DNA from: Erythrobacteraceae bacterium Alg239-R51
GTDB taxonomy: Bacteria > Pseudomonadota > Alphaproteobacteria > Sphingomonadales > Sphingomonadaceae
Length of the DNA stretch: 64,000 nucleotides
Assembly: GCA_947331495.1 (NCBI GenBank)
Contig: CAMZOI010000001.1
Location: 1 to 64,000, forward strand
Direction: 5' to 3'
Below are positions 17,354 to 25,900 of this stretch, piece by piece; position 1 is the first letter of the stretch; each line of letters begins with the position of its first letter. Below the pieces are notes generated by a model that ran no database searches, had not been told where the DNA came from, and saw only the letters and a list, made by a program, of their open reading frames with translations. The position numbers and the translations under genes were made by a program.

Positions 17354-19018
17354 TCAAATGATATCGAGTTGGTGGCTACCTGCCTTGCTGCTCACGCGTT
17401 GCGCAGCCACGATACCCGATCCCCTGTTTCGCACGCTGGCCAGGAAGCGATACTCGCTTGTCGCGCGCTCCGGGGTCAGCTCGACCGCCATGTAACCCCG
17501 CCGCGAGGCATCCATCCATGCAAGCTCGCGGTTGTAGCGCACCGTTTCGCGTTCCAGATCGCCAGGCGCGAGATGCGTTGCATAGGCTTCGAGCCCGGGC
17601 GATGTGACGGAGGGACCACCAAACTCGATACCGACAGGCACCCCCTCGTGGGCCAGTTCGAACGCCCAGCTGTTATGGGTATCACCGGCAAGGCTGACGA
17701 GATTTGCATTCGCTGCCAACGCAGCTTCGTATACTTGTGCGCGTGCCGCCGGATAACCGGTCCAGGCATCCATGCTGAGCGGCACCTCGGCCCGGGACGC
17801 CATGGCTCCTGCCAGGATACGCTGGCGGACAAAAGCAGGGATGTCGCCAGGCAGGTTTTCGGCCAGACGCGGCGCAGTGAATAGCTGGCCCATCAGTACC
17901 TGCTGCACGAGAACCTGCCAGGTCTTGCCGGACGCCCTCGAGCGCCTCAACCCATCCGCCAACCAGTCCTGCTGCTGAGCGCCGAGCATTTCGCGCGAAT
18001 TGTCCAGATAGTCTCCTTGCCGGAAAGCGGTCAGGGCCGCGATCGCTTGCTCAGCGTCGCTCTTGCCTTGCAACAGATCGGAGAGGCTGAACTGTTCGGC
18101 TCGCGCAGTCAGGCGCGTTTCCAGCCGGAAAAGCGTCGCGAGGTCTCCGATCTCGTAGGTCGCCCATGGTTCGTCGGATACCGGCATCCATTCGCGATAG
18201 GCACGCATCGCGACGGCCTTGCGAACGTCCCAGGCACCCTCGGTTTCCGGCTGGTGGTTCTGAGCCCCGCCCTCCCAACTGTCGTTCGTGCTTTCGTGGT
18301 CGTCCCAGCCCGAGATCATCGGGTACAACTGGTGCAATCGCCGCAGGTCGGGATCGCTGCGATAGGTCGCGTAGCGAAGCCGGTAATCGGCAAGGCTCAC
18401 GATCTCGCTGGCCGGCAAGAGTATCCGTCCCGGCTGGGCCTCGTTCGCCGAAGGATAGGTGTCCGGACCATATTCGTAGAAATAGTCGCCCAGATGCAGG
18501 ACACAGTCGACATCGTCGGCCTGGGCCGCGGCCGCATAGGCGTTGAACCAGCCAAATCCGATATTCGAGCAGGAGAATACCGCCATGCGGAACCTGTCGG
18601 TTGGCCCGGCGGGCAGCGTCCGGGTGCGGCCTTCGTCAGACACCGAGCCGTCGGGCGCGATGAAGCGGTAGTAATACCACCTGTCCGGCTCGAGCCCCGT
18701 CGCTATCGGTTTGCAACATCCGTCGTTCTCCGGCGATGCGGTAACGTTGCCTTCCGCGACGATGCGGCGGCTGGCATCGGCCTCCATCACCTGCCAACCA
18801 ATCCGCGTATCCTGGTCCGAAGCGTAGCGGGTCCACAGAAGGGCCTGGGTTGGTCCAGGCTCGCCGCTCGCCACCCCATGGGTGAAGCCGCGCGCGCTGG
18901 TCTGCGCCGAAAGCGGCATGGCGAGCAGCCCCGCCCCCATTGCCCCGCCGCGAAGCAGGCTGCGCCGGTCCAGAGCGGAGAGCCCGGCGGCGGGCGGGGG
19001 TTCGGTGGCGTCGATCAT
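17354..19018 (-). CDS. phoD: PhoD-like alkaline phosphatase D, Tat-exported
   Basis: A 554-residue metallophosphoesterase. The N-terminus has a twin-arginine signal (LDRRSLLRGGAMGAGLLAMP), so it folds with its metals in the cytoplasm before export. A fibronectin-like N-terminal PhoD domain (TQALLWTRYASDQD) is followed by the phosphatase core: VLHLGDYFYEYG, SGWDDHEST and SLAGDTHNSWAFEL supply the metal and phosphate ligands. The protein probably releases phosphate from phosphodiesters or monoesters in the periplasm. No Pho box is evident upstream. It is divergent from the membrane/XRE operon, with the palindrome-rich region between them. The gene symbol follows the family, not proven function. 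Confidence 0.93.
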   Translation of the reverse strand: MIDATEPPPAAGLSALDRRSLLRGGAMGAGLLAMPLSAQTSARGFTHGVASGEPGPTQALLWTRYASDQDTRIGWQVMEADASRRIVAEGNVTASPENDGCCKPIATGLEPDRWYYYRFIAPDGSVSDEGRTRTLPAGPTDRFRMAVFSCSNIGFGWFNAYAAAAQADDVDCVLHLGDYFYEYGPDTYPSANEAQPGRILLPASEIVSLADYRLRYATYRSDPDLRRLHQLYPMISGWDDHESTNDSWEGGAQNHQPETEGAWDVRKAVAMRAYREWMPVSDEPWATYEIGDLATLFRLETRLTARAEQFSLSDLLQGKSDAEQAIAALTAFRQGDYLDNSREMLGAQQQDWLADGLRRSRASGKTWQVLVQQVLMGQLFTAPRLAENLPGDIPAFVRQRILAGAMASRAEVPLSMDAWTGYPAARAQVYEAALAANANLVSLAGDTHNSWAFELAHEGVPVGIEFGGPSVTSPGLEAYATHLAPGDLERETVRYNRELAWMDASRRGYMAVELTPERATSEYRFLASVRNRGSGIVAAQRVSSKAGSHQLDII

Positions 19019-19080
19019 CAGGCGTTCTCCTCTGGCCGCCGCTTATCTAGCCGCGATGACGGGGTGTTGACACCTGTGAC

Positions 19081-19175
19081 ACATACTTTGGCAAGGAAGC
19101 GCGTCAAAATGCAAAGCACGCTTGACATTTCCGTCAAGTATGTGGCAAGTGTGCTTTATATTATGAAAAGTATGC
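19081..19175 (+). promoter_or_regulatory. operator-like cluster: CTTGAC-N6-GTCAAG palindrome and AAGTATGT repeats
   Basis: CTTGAC (19121-19126) and GTCAAG (19133-19138) form a perfect 6-bp inverted repeat over a six-base spacer. ACATACTT at 19081-19088 is the reverse complement of AAGTATGT at 19136-19143. Two related octamers follow, AAGTGTGC (19147-19154) and AAGTATGC (19168-19175). The cluster sits immediately upstream of, and runs into, the membrane/XRE operon. It is a plausible autoregulatory site for the XRE protein encoded at its end (inference). Confidence 0.55.
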
Positions 19176-19366
19176 TTGCTATGAAACAGTTTGTTGCGCC
19201 CCTCCTATTGGCCTCGGCCATGATCGGAATCGCGCTGCTCGCGGTGTTAGACATCGTTCCTGAAACGCTGGCGCAGTTCGCGCCGGTGGCCCTCCTGGCT
19301 CTCTTCCCGAGCGTGTGGATGGGTCGCGCCGGTTGCTGCAATTTCGCAAAGCGGAAGGCGGCATGA
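19163..19366 (+). CDS. small two-span membrane protein
   Basis: A 67-residue hydrophobic protein (MKSMLAMKQFVAPLLLASAM start). Two membrane segments are at about residues 10-28 and 36-52, followed by a short tail with the pair CC and a basic end (NFAKRKAA). ATG 19163 is the first of three possible starts (19172 and 19181 are in frame). Its stop overlaps the ATG of the next gene (ATGA), and that gene overlaps an XRE regulator, so three products are translationally coupled. I do not recognise the family. A role as sensor or stabiliser for the membrane protein that follows is a guess. Confidence 0.6.
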   Translation: MKSMLAMKQFVAPLLLASAMIGIALLAVLDIVPETLAQFAPVALLALFPSVWMGRAGCCNFAKRKAA

Positions 19367-19953
19367 TGGGCGGCGCACGGACCAGCGGTCGCCGCGCAGC
19401 CTTGTGGGGCGGCCTGTCCGTCGCCACGGGGTTGGCCATTCTCATTCTTAAAATCTCCGACGCGATAAACCCGCAGACCGCCTATATCTTCGCAATCGTG
19501 CCAGTCGCCCTGATGATCCTGTGTTTTCGGGCTTCGCTGGAAGAAGCGCGAGCGGGAAGCTCCGTCAGCAAACCTGGAATACGGTACGTAAAAGGCATCA
19601 TGGCAAGCTCGCTTGCCTACCTTCTGGGTCTCGGCATTGCCCTGTGGATTTGGCGCAATCACGACCCCGCAACCGGTGTCACCTGGCTTCTGGCCATGCT
19701 CCCGATCCTGCCGATTTTCTGGATGCTCTACGTGATGGGCCGCTATCTTGCCGAAGAAAGCGACGAATATCTGCGTCACCGGTTCATCATGGCCTCGCTC
19801 GTCGGACTCGGCTTCGTCCTCGCCATCGGCAGCTTCTGGGGTTTCCTCGAGACTTTCGAACTCGTCCCGCATGTTCCGGGATGGTGGTCGGTCCCAATCT
19901 GGGCGCTCGGCATGGGGATCGGGCAAGCCTGGCAGAGCCGGAGGGGATCGTGA
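19363..19953 (+). CDS. polytopic membrane protein of unknown function
   Basis: A 196-residue protein with about six predicted membrane spans (segments near residues 13-33, 37-53, 77-95, 101-124, 138-160 and 167-187) and short polar loops. A conserved-looking cytoplasmic stretch YLAEESDEYLRHRFIMASL sits between spans 4 and 5. No catalytic motif is visible. It is sandwiched between a tiny membrane protein and an XRE regulator with overlapping start and stop codons on both sides. That arrangement suggests a stress- or signal-responsive membrane unit whose expression the regulator controls. ATG 19363 is used; 19366 is the alternative. Confidence 0.8.
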   Translation: MMGGARTSGRRAALWGGLSVATGLAILILKISDAINPQTAYIFAIVPVALMILCFRASLEEARAGSSVSKPGIRYVKGIMASSLAYLLGLGIALWIWRNHDPATGVTWLLAMLPILPIFWMLYVMGRYLAEESDEYLRHRFIMASLVGLGFVLAIGSFWGFLETFELVPHVPGWWSVPIWALGMGIGQAWQSRRGS

Positions 19954-20144
19954 AGAACCGCCTCAAGGTGCTTCGCGCCGAACGCGACTGGAGCCAGCAG
20001 GACCTTGCCGACCGGCTCGAAGTCTCCCGCCAAAGCGTCAATGCGATCGAGACCGGGCGCTACGATCCTTCGCTCCCGCTCGCGTTCCGCATCGCAGACG
20101 TGTTCGACCTGAGGATCGAGGAAATCTTCCTGCGCGACGAGTAA
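19950..20144 (+). CDS. XRE/Cro-CI family helix-turn-helix regulator (YozG-like)
   Basis: A 64-residue, single-domain DNA-binding protein. It reads KNRLKVLRAERDWSQQDLAD followed by RLEVSRQSVNAIETGRYDPS, the typical XRE recognition helix, and ends with IADVFDLRIEEIFLRDE, typical of the short YozG/YgzD-type regulators. It uses a GTG start at 19950 that overlaps the TGA of the membrane gene (GTGA), with GGAGGGG just upstream. It probably represses its own operon by binding the palindrome cluster at 19081-19175; that target is inferred from position only. Confidence 0.9.
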   Translation: MKNRLKVLRAERDWSQQDLADRLEVSRQSVNAIETGRYDPSLPLAFRIADVFDLRIEEIFLRDE

Positions 20145-20220
20145 GGGTTCTATTGCCTTCCCTTCGGTTCGGGTCGGCACCCCTTGCAATCGCGGGTCGG
20201 GCATTCGACATCGCGTTCCG

Positions 20221-20964
20221 ATGACCGCGACGCAATTTCACACCATGCCCGACGGGCGACGCATCGCTTATCGCTTCGCACCCGGCCGTGGGCCGACACT
20301 GGTGTTTCTGCCCGGTTACATGTCCGACATGGCAGGCGGAAAGGCTACCGCGTTGTTCGACTGGGCTTGCGAACAAGGCAGGGCCTGTCTGCTGCTCGAT
20401 TATTCTGGCTGCGGCGAAAGCGAAGGCGAGTTTGCCGACGGCACGCTGTCGCGCTGGTGCGATGAGGTGCTGACGCTGATCGAGGCGCGGGTCGACGGGC
20501 CAGTCGTAATCATCGGCTCGTCTATGGGAGGGTGGCTAATGCTGCTCGTCGGCACGGCGCTGGGCGAACGTCTGGCGGGCCTGATCGGCATCGCGGCCGC
20601 GCCGGACTTCACCCAATGGGGCCGCAGTGACGCCGAACAGAAATCGCTATCGCGCGGTGAAACGGTGTTCGACGAGAATCCTTACGGCCCCGAACCGACC
20701 CCGACATACCCTGGCTTCTTCGCCGATGCTCAGGCGCGGCTTCAGCTTGGCGGGACGATCGCGATCGATGCTCCCGTGCGTTTGCTGCACGGTCAGCGGG
20801 ACGAGGATGTGCCGTGGGACATCTCGCTGCGGCTGGCGACCGCCCTGCGTTCGGACGATGTACAGGTCGCGCTGATAAAGGACGGCGATCACCGGCTTTC
20901 GCGCGAACAGGATATTGGCCTTCTGCTGCACACGGTCGGGTCGCTTTTGGAGATATCTGCATGA
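20221..20964 (+). CDS. alpha/beta hydrolase
   Basis: A 247-residue soluble hydrolase. The nucleophile elbow GSSMGGWLM supplies Ser, HGQRDEDVPWD supplies the Asp and DGDHRLSR the His of the triad. An oxyanion/strand motif LVFLPGYMSDMAG and the DYSGCGESEG loop match serine-esterase-like members such as palmitoyl-protein thioesterase ABHD10-like proteins. The substrate is unknown; an acyl thioester or short ester is likely. The gene overlaps the TPR gene (ATGA), which overlaps the flavin oxidoreductase gene, giving a tight three-gene operon. Confidence 0.9.
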   Translation: MTATQFHTMPDGRRIAYRFAPGRGPTLVFLPGYMSDMAGGKATALFDWACEQGRACLLLDYSGCGESEGEFADGTLSRWCDEVLTLIEARVDGPVVIIGSSMGGWLMLLVGTALGERLAGLIGIAAAPDFTQWGRSDAEQKSLSRGETVFDENPYGPEPTPTYPGFFADAQARLQLGGTIAIDAPVRLLHGQRDEDVPWDISLRLATALRSDDVQVALIKDGDHRLSREQDIGLLLHTVGSLLEISA

Positions 20965-21791
20965 TCGCTTCCGCCCTGGCACTGTTGATAATGCAGGTCG
21001 GCCCCAACCCGTCCGTCGGGGGAATGCCCGGTATTCCGGACGAACTCGCCAATCGTTCGCCGCGCGCAACGACGGAGCAAACTGCTCGGCCCGCTTCGGG
21101 CAATCTGTCGCGTTGTCTCTCGCTGGCCTCGACCACGCCTGACGATGCGCTAGATTTCGCACAAGCGTGGCGGGAAACCGGAACTGGCGAACTGGACAAT
21201 GCGCAGGCAGCGCATTGCGCGGGCCTCGCATTGGTGGGTCTCGACCGTTTTAGCGAGGCCAGGCGACTCTTTGAACAGGCGAGTAGCGAGGTTCCGGATG
21301 ACAACGCCCCATACCGGGCACGGCTTATGGCCATGGCCGGCAACGCGGCGCTGGCCGGAGGTGATGCGGTTGCGAGCGAACCTTTGTTTGCGCAGGCCGT
21401 CCAGACAGCGGCGAATAGTGGCGATGCAAGCTTGATCGCTGGTCTGCAGGTGGATCATGCCCGCGCGCTGGTAGCTTCTGGGCGGCCCGACGACGCTGCC
21501 CGCGTCCTCGCAGACGCGCGGACTTCGGATGCATCGAACCTGCGCGCATGGCTTCTTTCAGCGACCCTCTCCCGGCGATTGCAACGCCTTGGCGAGGCGC
21601 AGAAGCAGATCGAGCAGGCCGCCATCCTTGGCCCACGCGATCCGGCGGTAGGTCTGGAGGCGGGCGTTATCGCAGCGCTGTCCGGACGCGAGGATGACGC
21701 ACGGCGCAGCTTCGAATCGGTGCTAGTCGTTGACCCCGACAGCGACGAGGCGAACCGCGCGCGGGCCTATCTGGAGCAGCTTGGACAGTGA
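20961..21791 (+). CDS. tetratricopeptide-repeat protein, probably exported
   Basis: A 276-residue protein. The start MIASALALLIMQVGPNPSVGG is hydrophobic and may be a signal or anchor. The rest contains about five TPR-like helical pairs (for instance CAGLALVGLDRFSEARRLFE, ARALVASGRPDDAARVL and AGVIAALSGREDDARRSFES). TPR proteins scaffold protein-protein contacts; partners are unknown. Its start overlaps the hydrolase stop and its stop overlaps the GTG of the luciferase-like gene. Confidence 0.85.
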   Translation: MIASALALLIMQVGPNPSVGGMPGIPDELANRSPRATTEQTARPASGNLSRCLSLASTTPDDALDFAQAWRETGTGELDNAQAAHCAGLALVGLDRFSEARRLFEQASSEVPDDNAPYRARLMAMAGNAALAGGDAVASEPLFAQAVQTAANSGDASLIAGLQVDHARALVASGRPDDAARVLADARTSDASNLRAWLLSATLSRRLQRLGEAQKQIEQAAILGPRDPAVGLEAGVIAALSGREDDARRSFESVLVVDPDSDEANRARAYLEQLGQ

Positions 21792-22756
21792 CCGATTATT
21801 CTGTTCTCGACCTTGTCCCGGTCCGCGAAGGCGGGACGGTGGGCGAGGCGCTTGCTGCCGCCACCGCGTTGGCCCGGGCTGCCGAACGGCTTGGCTGTAA
21901 ACGTTTCTGGGTAGCAGAGCATCACGCCATGGAAGGCATTGCCGGCGGCGCAACCTCGGTGGTGCTTGCGCATATCGGCAACGCGACCTCTACCATTCGA
22001 ATAGGTTCGGGCGGCATCATGCTGCCCAACCACACGCCTTTCCAGATCGCCGAACAGTTCGGTACGCTCGACGCGCTGTTTCCCGGACGGGTTGACCTGG
22101 GCCTGGGCCGCGCGCCCGGGGCCGGGCCGGAACTGCAGCGCGCATTGCGCAAGGATCTGCATCGCGCCGCCGAAATGTTCCCCCATGACGTGGTCGAACT
22201 GCAGGGCCTGATGCGCGGCAATTCCACGATACACCCCACACCGGGGCTCGGCGCCAATCCTGAATTCTGGATGCTGGGATCGAGCCTGTTCGGAGCACAA
22301 CTGGCGGCTAAACTAGGCTTGCCTTACGCTTTCGCCAGTCACTTCGCGCCGGACCACCTCGATGCCGCGCTCGAGCTGTACCGCCGTGATTTTCAGCCCT
22401 CCGAGGCATGCGAGAAGCCCCACGTCATGGTTGCGATGAACCTGTTCGTTAGTGAAACCGAGGCAGAAGCGGAGTATATTGCCAGTTCGCAGTTACAGGC
22501 CTTCGTGGCGCTGCGCACGGGCAAACCCGGCAAACTGCCACCGCCAGTGCGCGATTATCGCGATAGCCTTCCTGCAGCCGCACGACGGATGCTTGCCCAT
22601 ATCGGTCAGGCAAGTGCGATCGGCACTCCTGAACAAGCGCGCGCGGCGGTGGAGGCTTTTGCCCGGCGCACGCAGGCCGATGAAATTGTCTTTGGCGGCA
22701 GCACTTACGATCCGGCCGAGAGGGTCGCTTCGCTGGAACACCTCCTCGCGGCGTGA
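21788..22756 (+). CDS. LLM class flavin-dependent oxidoreductase (luciferase-like)
   Basis: A 322-residue TIM-barrel protein of the bacterial-luciferase-like superfamily. YSVLDLVPVREGGTVGEAL, WVAEHHAMEGIAGGA, RIGSGGIMLPNHTPFQIAEQ and LGLGRAPGAGPELQRAL are hallmarks of the MsnO8-like subgroup. Members use reduced flavin supplied by a reductase to oxidise small organic substrates; the substrate here is unknown. A GTG start overlaps the stop of the TPR gene. It is the last gene of the hydrolase-TPR operon. Confidence 0.93.
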   Translation: MTDYSVLDLVPVREGGTVGEALAAATALARAAERLGCKRFWVAEHHAMEGIAGGATSVVLAHIGNATSTIRIGSGGIMLPNHTPFQIAEQFGTLDALFPGRVDLGLGRAPGAGPELQRALRKDLHRAAEMFPHDVVELQGLMRGNSTIHPTPGLGANPEFWMLGSSLFGAQLAAKLGLPYAFASHFAPDHLDAALELYRRDFQPSEACEKPHVMVAMNLFVSETEAEAEYIASSQLQAFVALRTGKPGKLPPPVRDYRDSLPAAARRMLAHIGQASAIGTPEQARAAVEAFARRTQADEIVFGGSTYDPAERVASLEHLLAA

Positions 22757-22920
22757 GTCAGTAAAGAAGCCGTAGCGTCAGCGCGTACGGTTGCGAAATC
22801 GCGCACGCTCGCTTGCAGAGACTTACCAGCGGGCCTAGGCGCGCCGAAATTGTCGCCCAGTCGCGACTAACGAGGTTGCGGGTACGAACGGATCGTGGCC
22901 CGCCATGAGAGAGGTTCCCA

Positions 22921-25900
22921 ATGGGATCGAAAAGCGCGGATACGGTACGACTTTCCAAGAAACTTCATACCAGTCTGATCGAACAGATGAAGGTTTCCCT
23001 GCTGAGCGGTGACACCCCGTTCGAGAAGGGCAAGATCGAAGAAGCGGCCCAATTCATGGGAGAGGCCGCCTATAACCGTGCCTTCGGCAAATCCACAATC
23101 GCGCTGGAAAGCGTTAGCGACGACCGCCGGATGACGCGCATCGCCATTGTCAATGACGACATGCCGTTTCTGGTTGATTCGGTTGCAGCTGCAGTCGCTT
23201 CGCTGGGCCTCTCGATCGATCGCCTGATCCATCCCGTCGTCCCGGTCGAACGTGACAGGGACTGCAATCTGCAAGTCATCCCGGATGGCGAGCCGGATGA
23301 TGCCTATTGGGAGTCGATGATCTATCTCGAGACAGCGCGGGTCGATGCCAAGAGCCGGCGGCAGCTCGAAGACACGTTACGTGAGGCACTCGCCGATGTC
23401 CGCGCCGCGGTGGAAGACTGGCCGGACATGCAAAGTGCGATGCTGGCAGATGCCGAGCGGATTGCCGATGCCGATGGCGAAGGCGCGGCGCTGCTCGAAT
23501 GGCTCAACGACGGCATGCTGACCCAGCTAGGCCACCTCGTGCGGCATCGCGACGGAACCCAGTCCGACGCCTTGGGCATTTGCCGGAAAAGCGCGTCCGA
23601 ACTGCTGGCGGACCCCTCCTATGAACGAGCCTTCGCGTGGTTCGACGATGAGACGAACACGCGCATGCCGCTGATCATAAAGGCGAACCGGATGAGCCAC
23701 GTCCATCGCCGGGTACCGCTCGACCTGTTCATCGTTCCATTACGCGAAAACGGCAAGGTTCGATCGCTCTCGATCCATGCCGGGGTCTGGACAAGCGCTG
23801 CCCTCGCTGCGCCGCCGCGCGCTGTTCCGCGTTTGCGCCGCCAACTCAATGACCTTCGCGAAAAGCACGGGTTCGATGAGACGGGGCATGCGGGCAAGGC
23901 CCTGGTTCATGCGCTGACCACGCTTCCGCATGACCTCCTGATCGGATTTTCGGACCGGGATGTAGAGCGGATCGCAACCACGATGATGAGCCTGGTCGAC
24001 CGGCCCCGCCCCCGATTGGCGCTGGTCGAGGCACCGCTCGCCCGGCATCTTTTCGCTTTCGTCTGGCTGCCGCGCGATATGGTCGCAACGCAAGTACGCC
24101 ATGAAATTCAGACGCTGCTGGAAGACAGCGCGGAAGCGCGGCTGCTCGACTGGAGCTTGGCAGTCGAGGGCGGCCACCTTGCCACGCTCCGCTTTGTCCT
24201 CGACATCCGCGATGGTAAGCAAACTCCGGACGAAGAAGCGGTAGAAGAACAGCTGCAGACCTTGCTGCGCGGCTGGACACAGGCGGTCGAAGCCGAATTG
24301 TCGGGCTTCGACGATCCTTCTCGAGCCGCGGCACTGGCCTTGCGCTTCGCCGAGTTCTTCCCGACTGCCTTCCGCGGTCGGTTCGGCCCACGCGAGGCAG
24401 CACACGATATCGACCGGTTGCACGATCTGGGGGCCGAGCGTGATCCGGACAGCATGCGCCGTGGCGCACGAATGTATTATTGCGAGCGGGAAGCAACGGG
24501 TTGCTTGAGACTGAAGCTTTATCAGTCCGAAGGGAGCCTGCCGCTGTCCGAAGGCGTGCCTGCGCTCGAGAATTTCGGTTTTCATGTCCAGTCGGAAATG
24601 CCGACGGTGCTCGACGGCGGACGGCTTGGGACGATCCATGATTTCCGGCTCGATCTTGCCCAGGGCACCGAACCCGACGAACTGGTTCATCGGGCAGGAC
24701 CCATCGAGGAAGCCATTGCCGCCGTCCTGAACAGCGAAGCGGAGAACGATCCGTTCAACCGGCTGGTGCCCGAAGCAGGTCTGAGTGCGCGTGAGGCCGA
24801 TTGGCTACGCGCCTTCTATCGTTATCTGCGCCAGGCGGGGATGGGCTTCACCATCTATACTGTCGTCGATGCACTAGCGGCTGCTCCTGATGTCACGCAG
24901 GCGCTGGTAGCGCTGTTCACCGCGCGTCACGATCCCGACTTCGAAGACGACCGCGATAGCGCCGCTGACGCGGCGCGCGCCGAGATCAAACGAGGTTTGA
25001 GCAAGATCAAGGCAATCAATGACGATCGCCTGCTGCGCCTCTACAATTCGCTTATCGATGCGATCTTGCGCACCAATGCGTTTTCGCCTGCGGCGGGCGA
25101 AGCACTGGCGTTCAAGATCGACAGTTCGCTGGTCCCCAACCTGCCCAAGCCGATCCCCTGGCGCGAAATTTTCGTCTATTCGCGGCGGGTCGAAGGCATA
25201 CATCTTCGCGCCGGCCCAGTAGCGCGCGGCGGTCTGCGATGGTCCGACCGGCGCGACGATTTCCGGACCGAGATCCTCGGCCTGATGAAGGCCCAACGCG
25301 TCAAGAACGCGGTAATCGTGCCGACCGGGGCAAAAGGCGGTTTCTATCCCAAGCAATTGCCCAATCCAGCGATCGACCGCGAAGCCTGGTTCGCCGAAGG
25401 TCGCGCCAGTTACGAGGTCTTCATCCGCACGCTCTTGTCGGTCACCGACAATCTCATCGATGACAAGGTCGTCCACCCCGAAGGCGTGGTGATCACCGAT
25501 GGCGACGATCCCTATTTCGTTGTCGCAGCCGACAAGGGAACTGCAACGTTTTCAGACATTGCCAACGCGATTGCGGAAGATCGGGATTTCTGGCTCGACG
25601 ATGCCTTCGCCAGTGGTGGATCCAACGGCTACGACCACAAAGCCATGGGCATTACCGCCAAGGGCGCGTGGGTCAGCGTCCAGCGTCACTTCCGCGAGAT
25701 CGGTATCGACGTTCAGGAGGAATCGATTGAAGTGGTCGGTTGCGGCGACATGTCAGGCGACGTCTTCGGTAACGGCATGCTCCTGTCCAAGGCTATCAAG
25801 CTGGTCGCGGCATTCGATCATCGACACATCTTCCTCGATCCCGACCCCGACCCGGCGGCAAGCTGGAAAGAGCGCAAGCGGCTGTTTGAATTGCCGCGTT

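Noticed and set aside
19067..19127. Two TTGACA hexamers (19067 and 19122) as -35 elements
   Set aside because: Neither has a TATAAT-like hexamer at 16-18 bases; the second is part of the palindrome instead.
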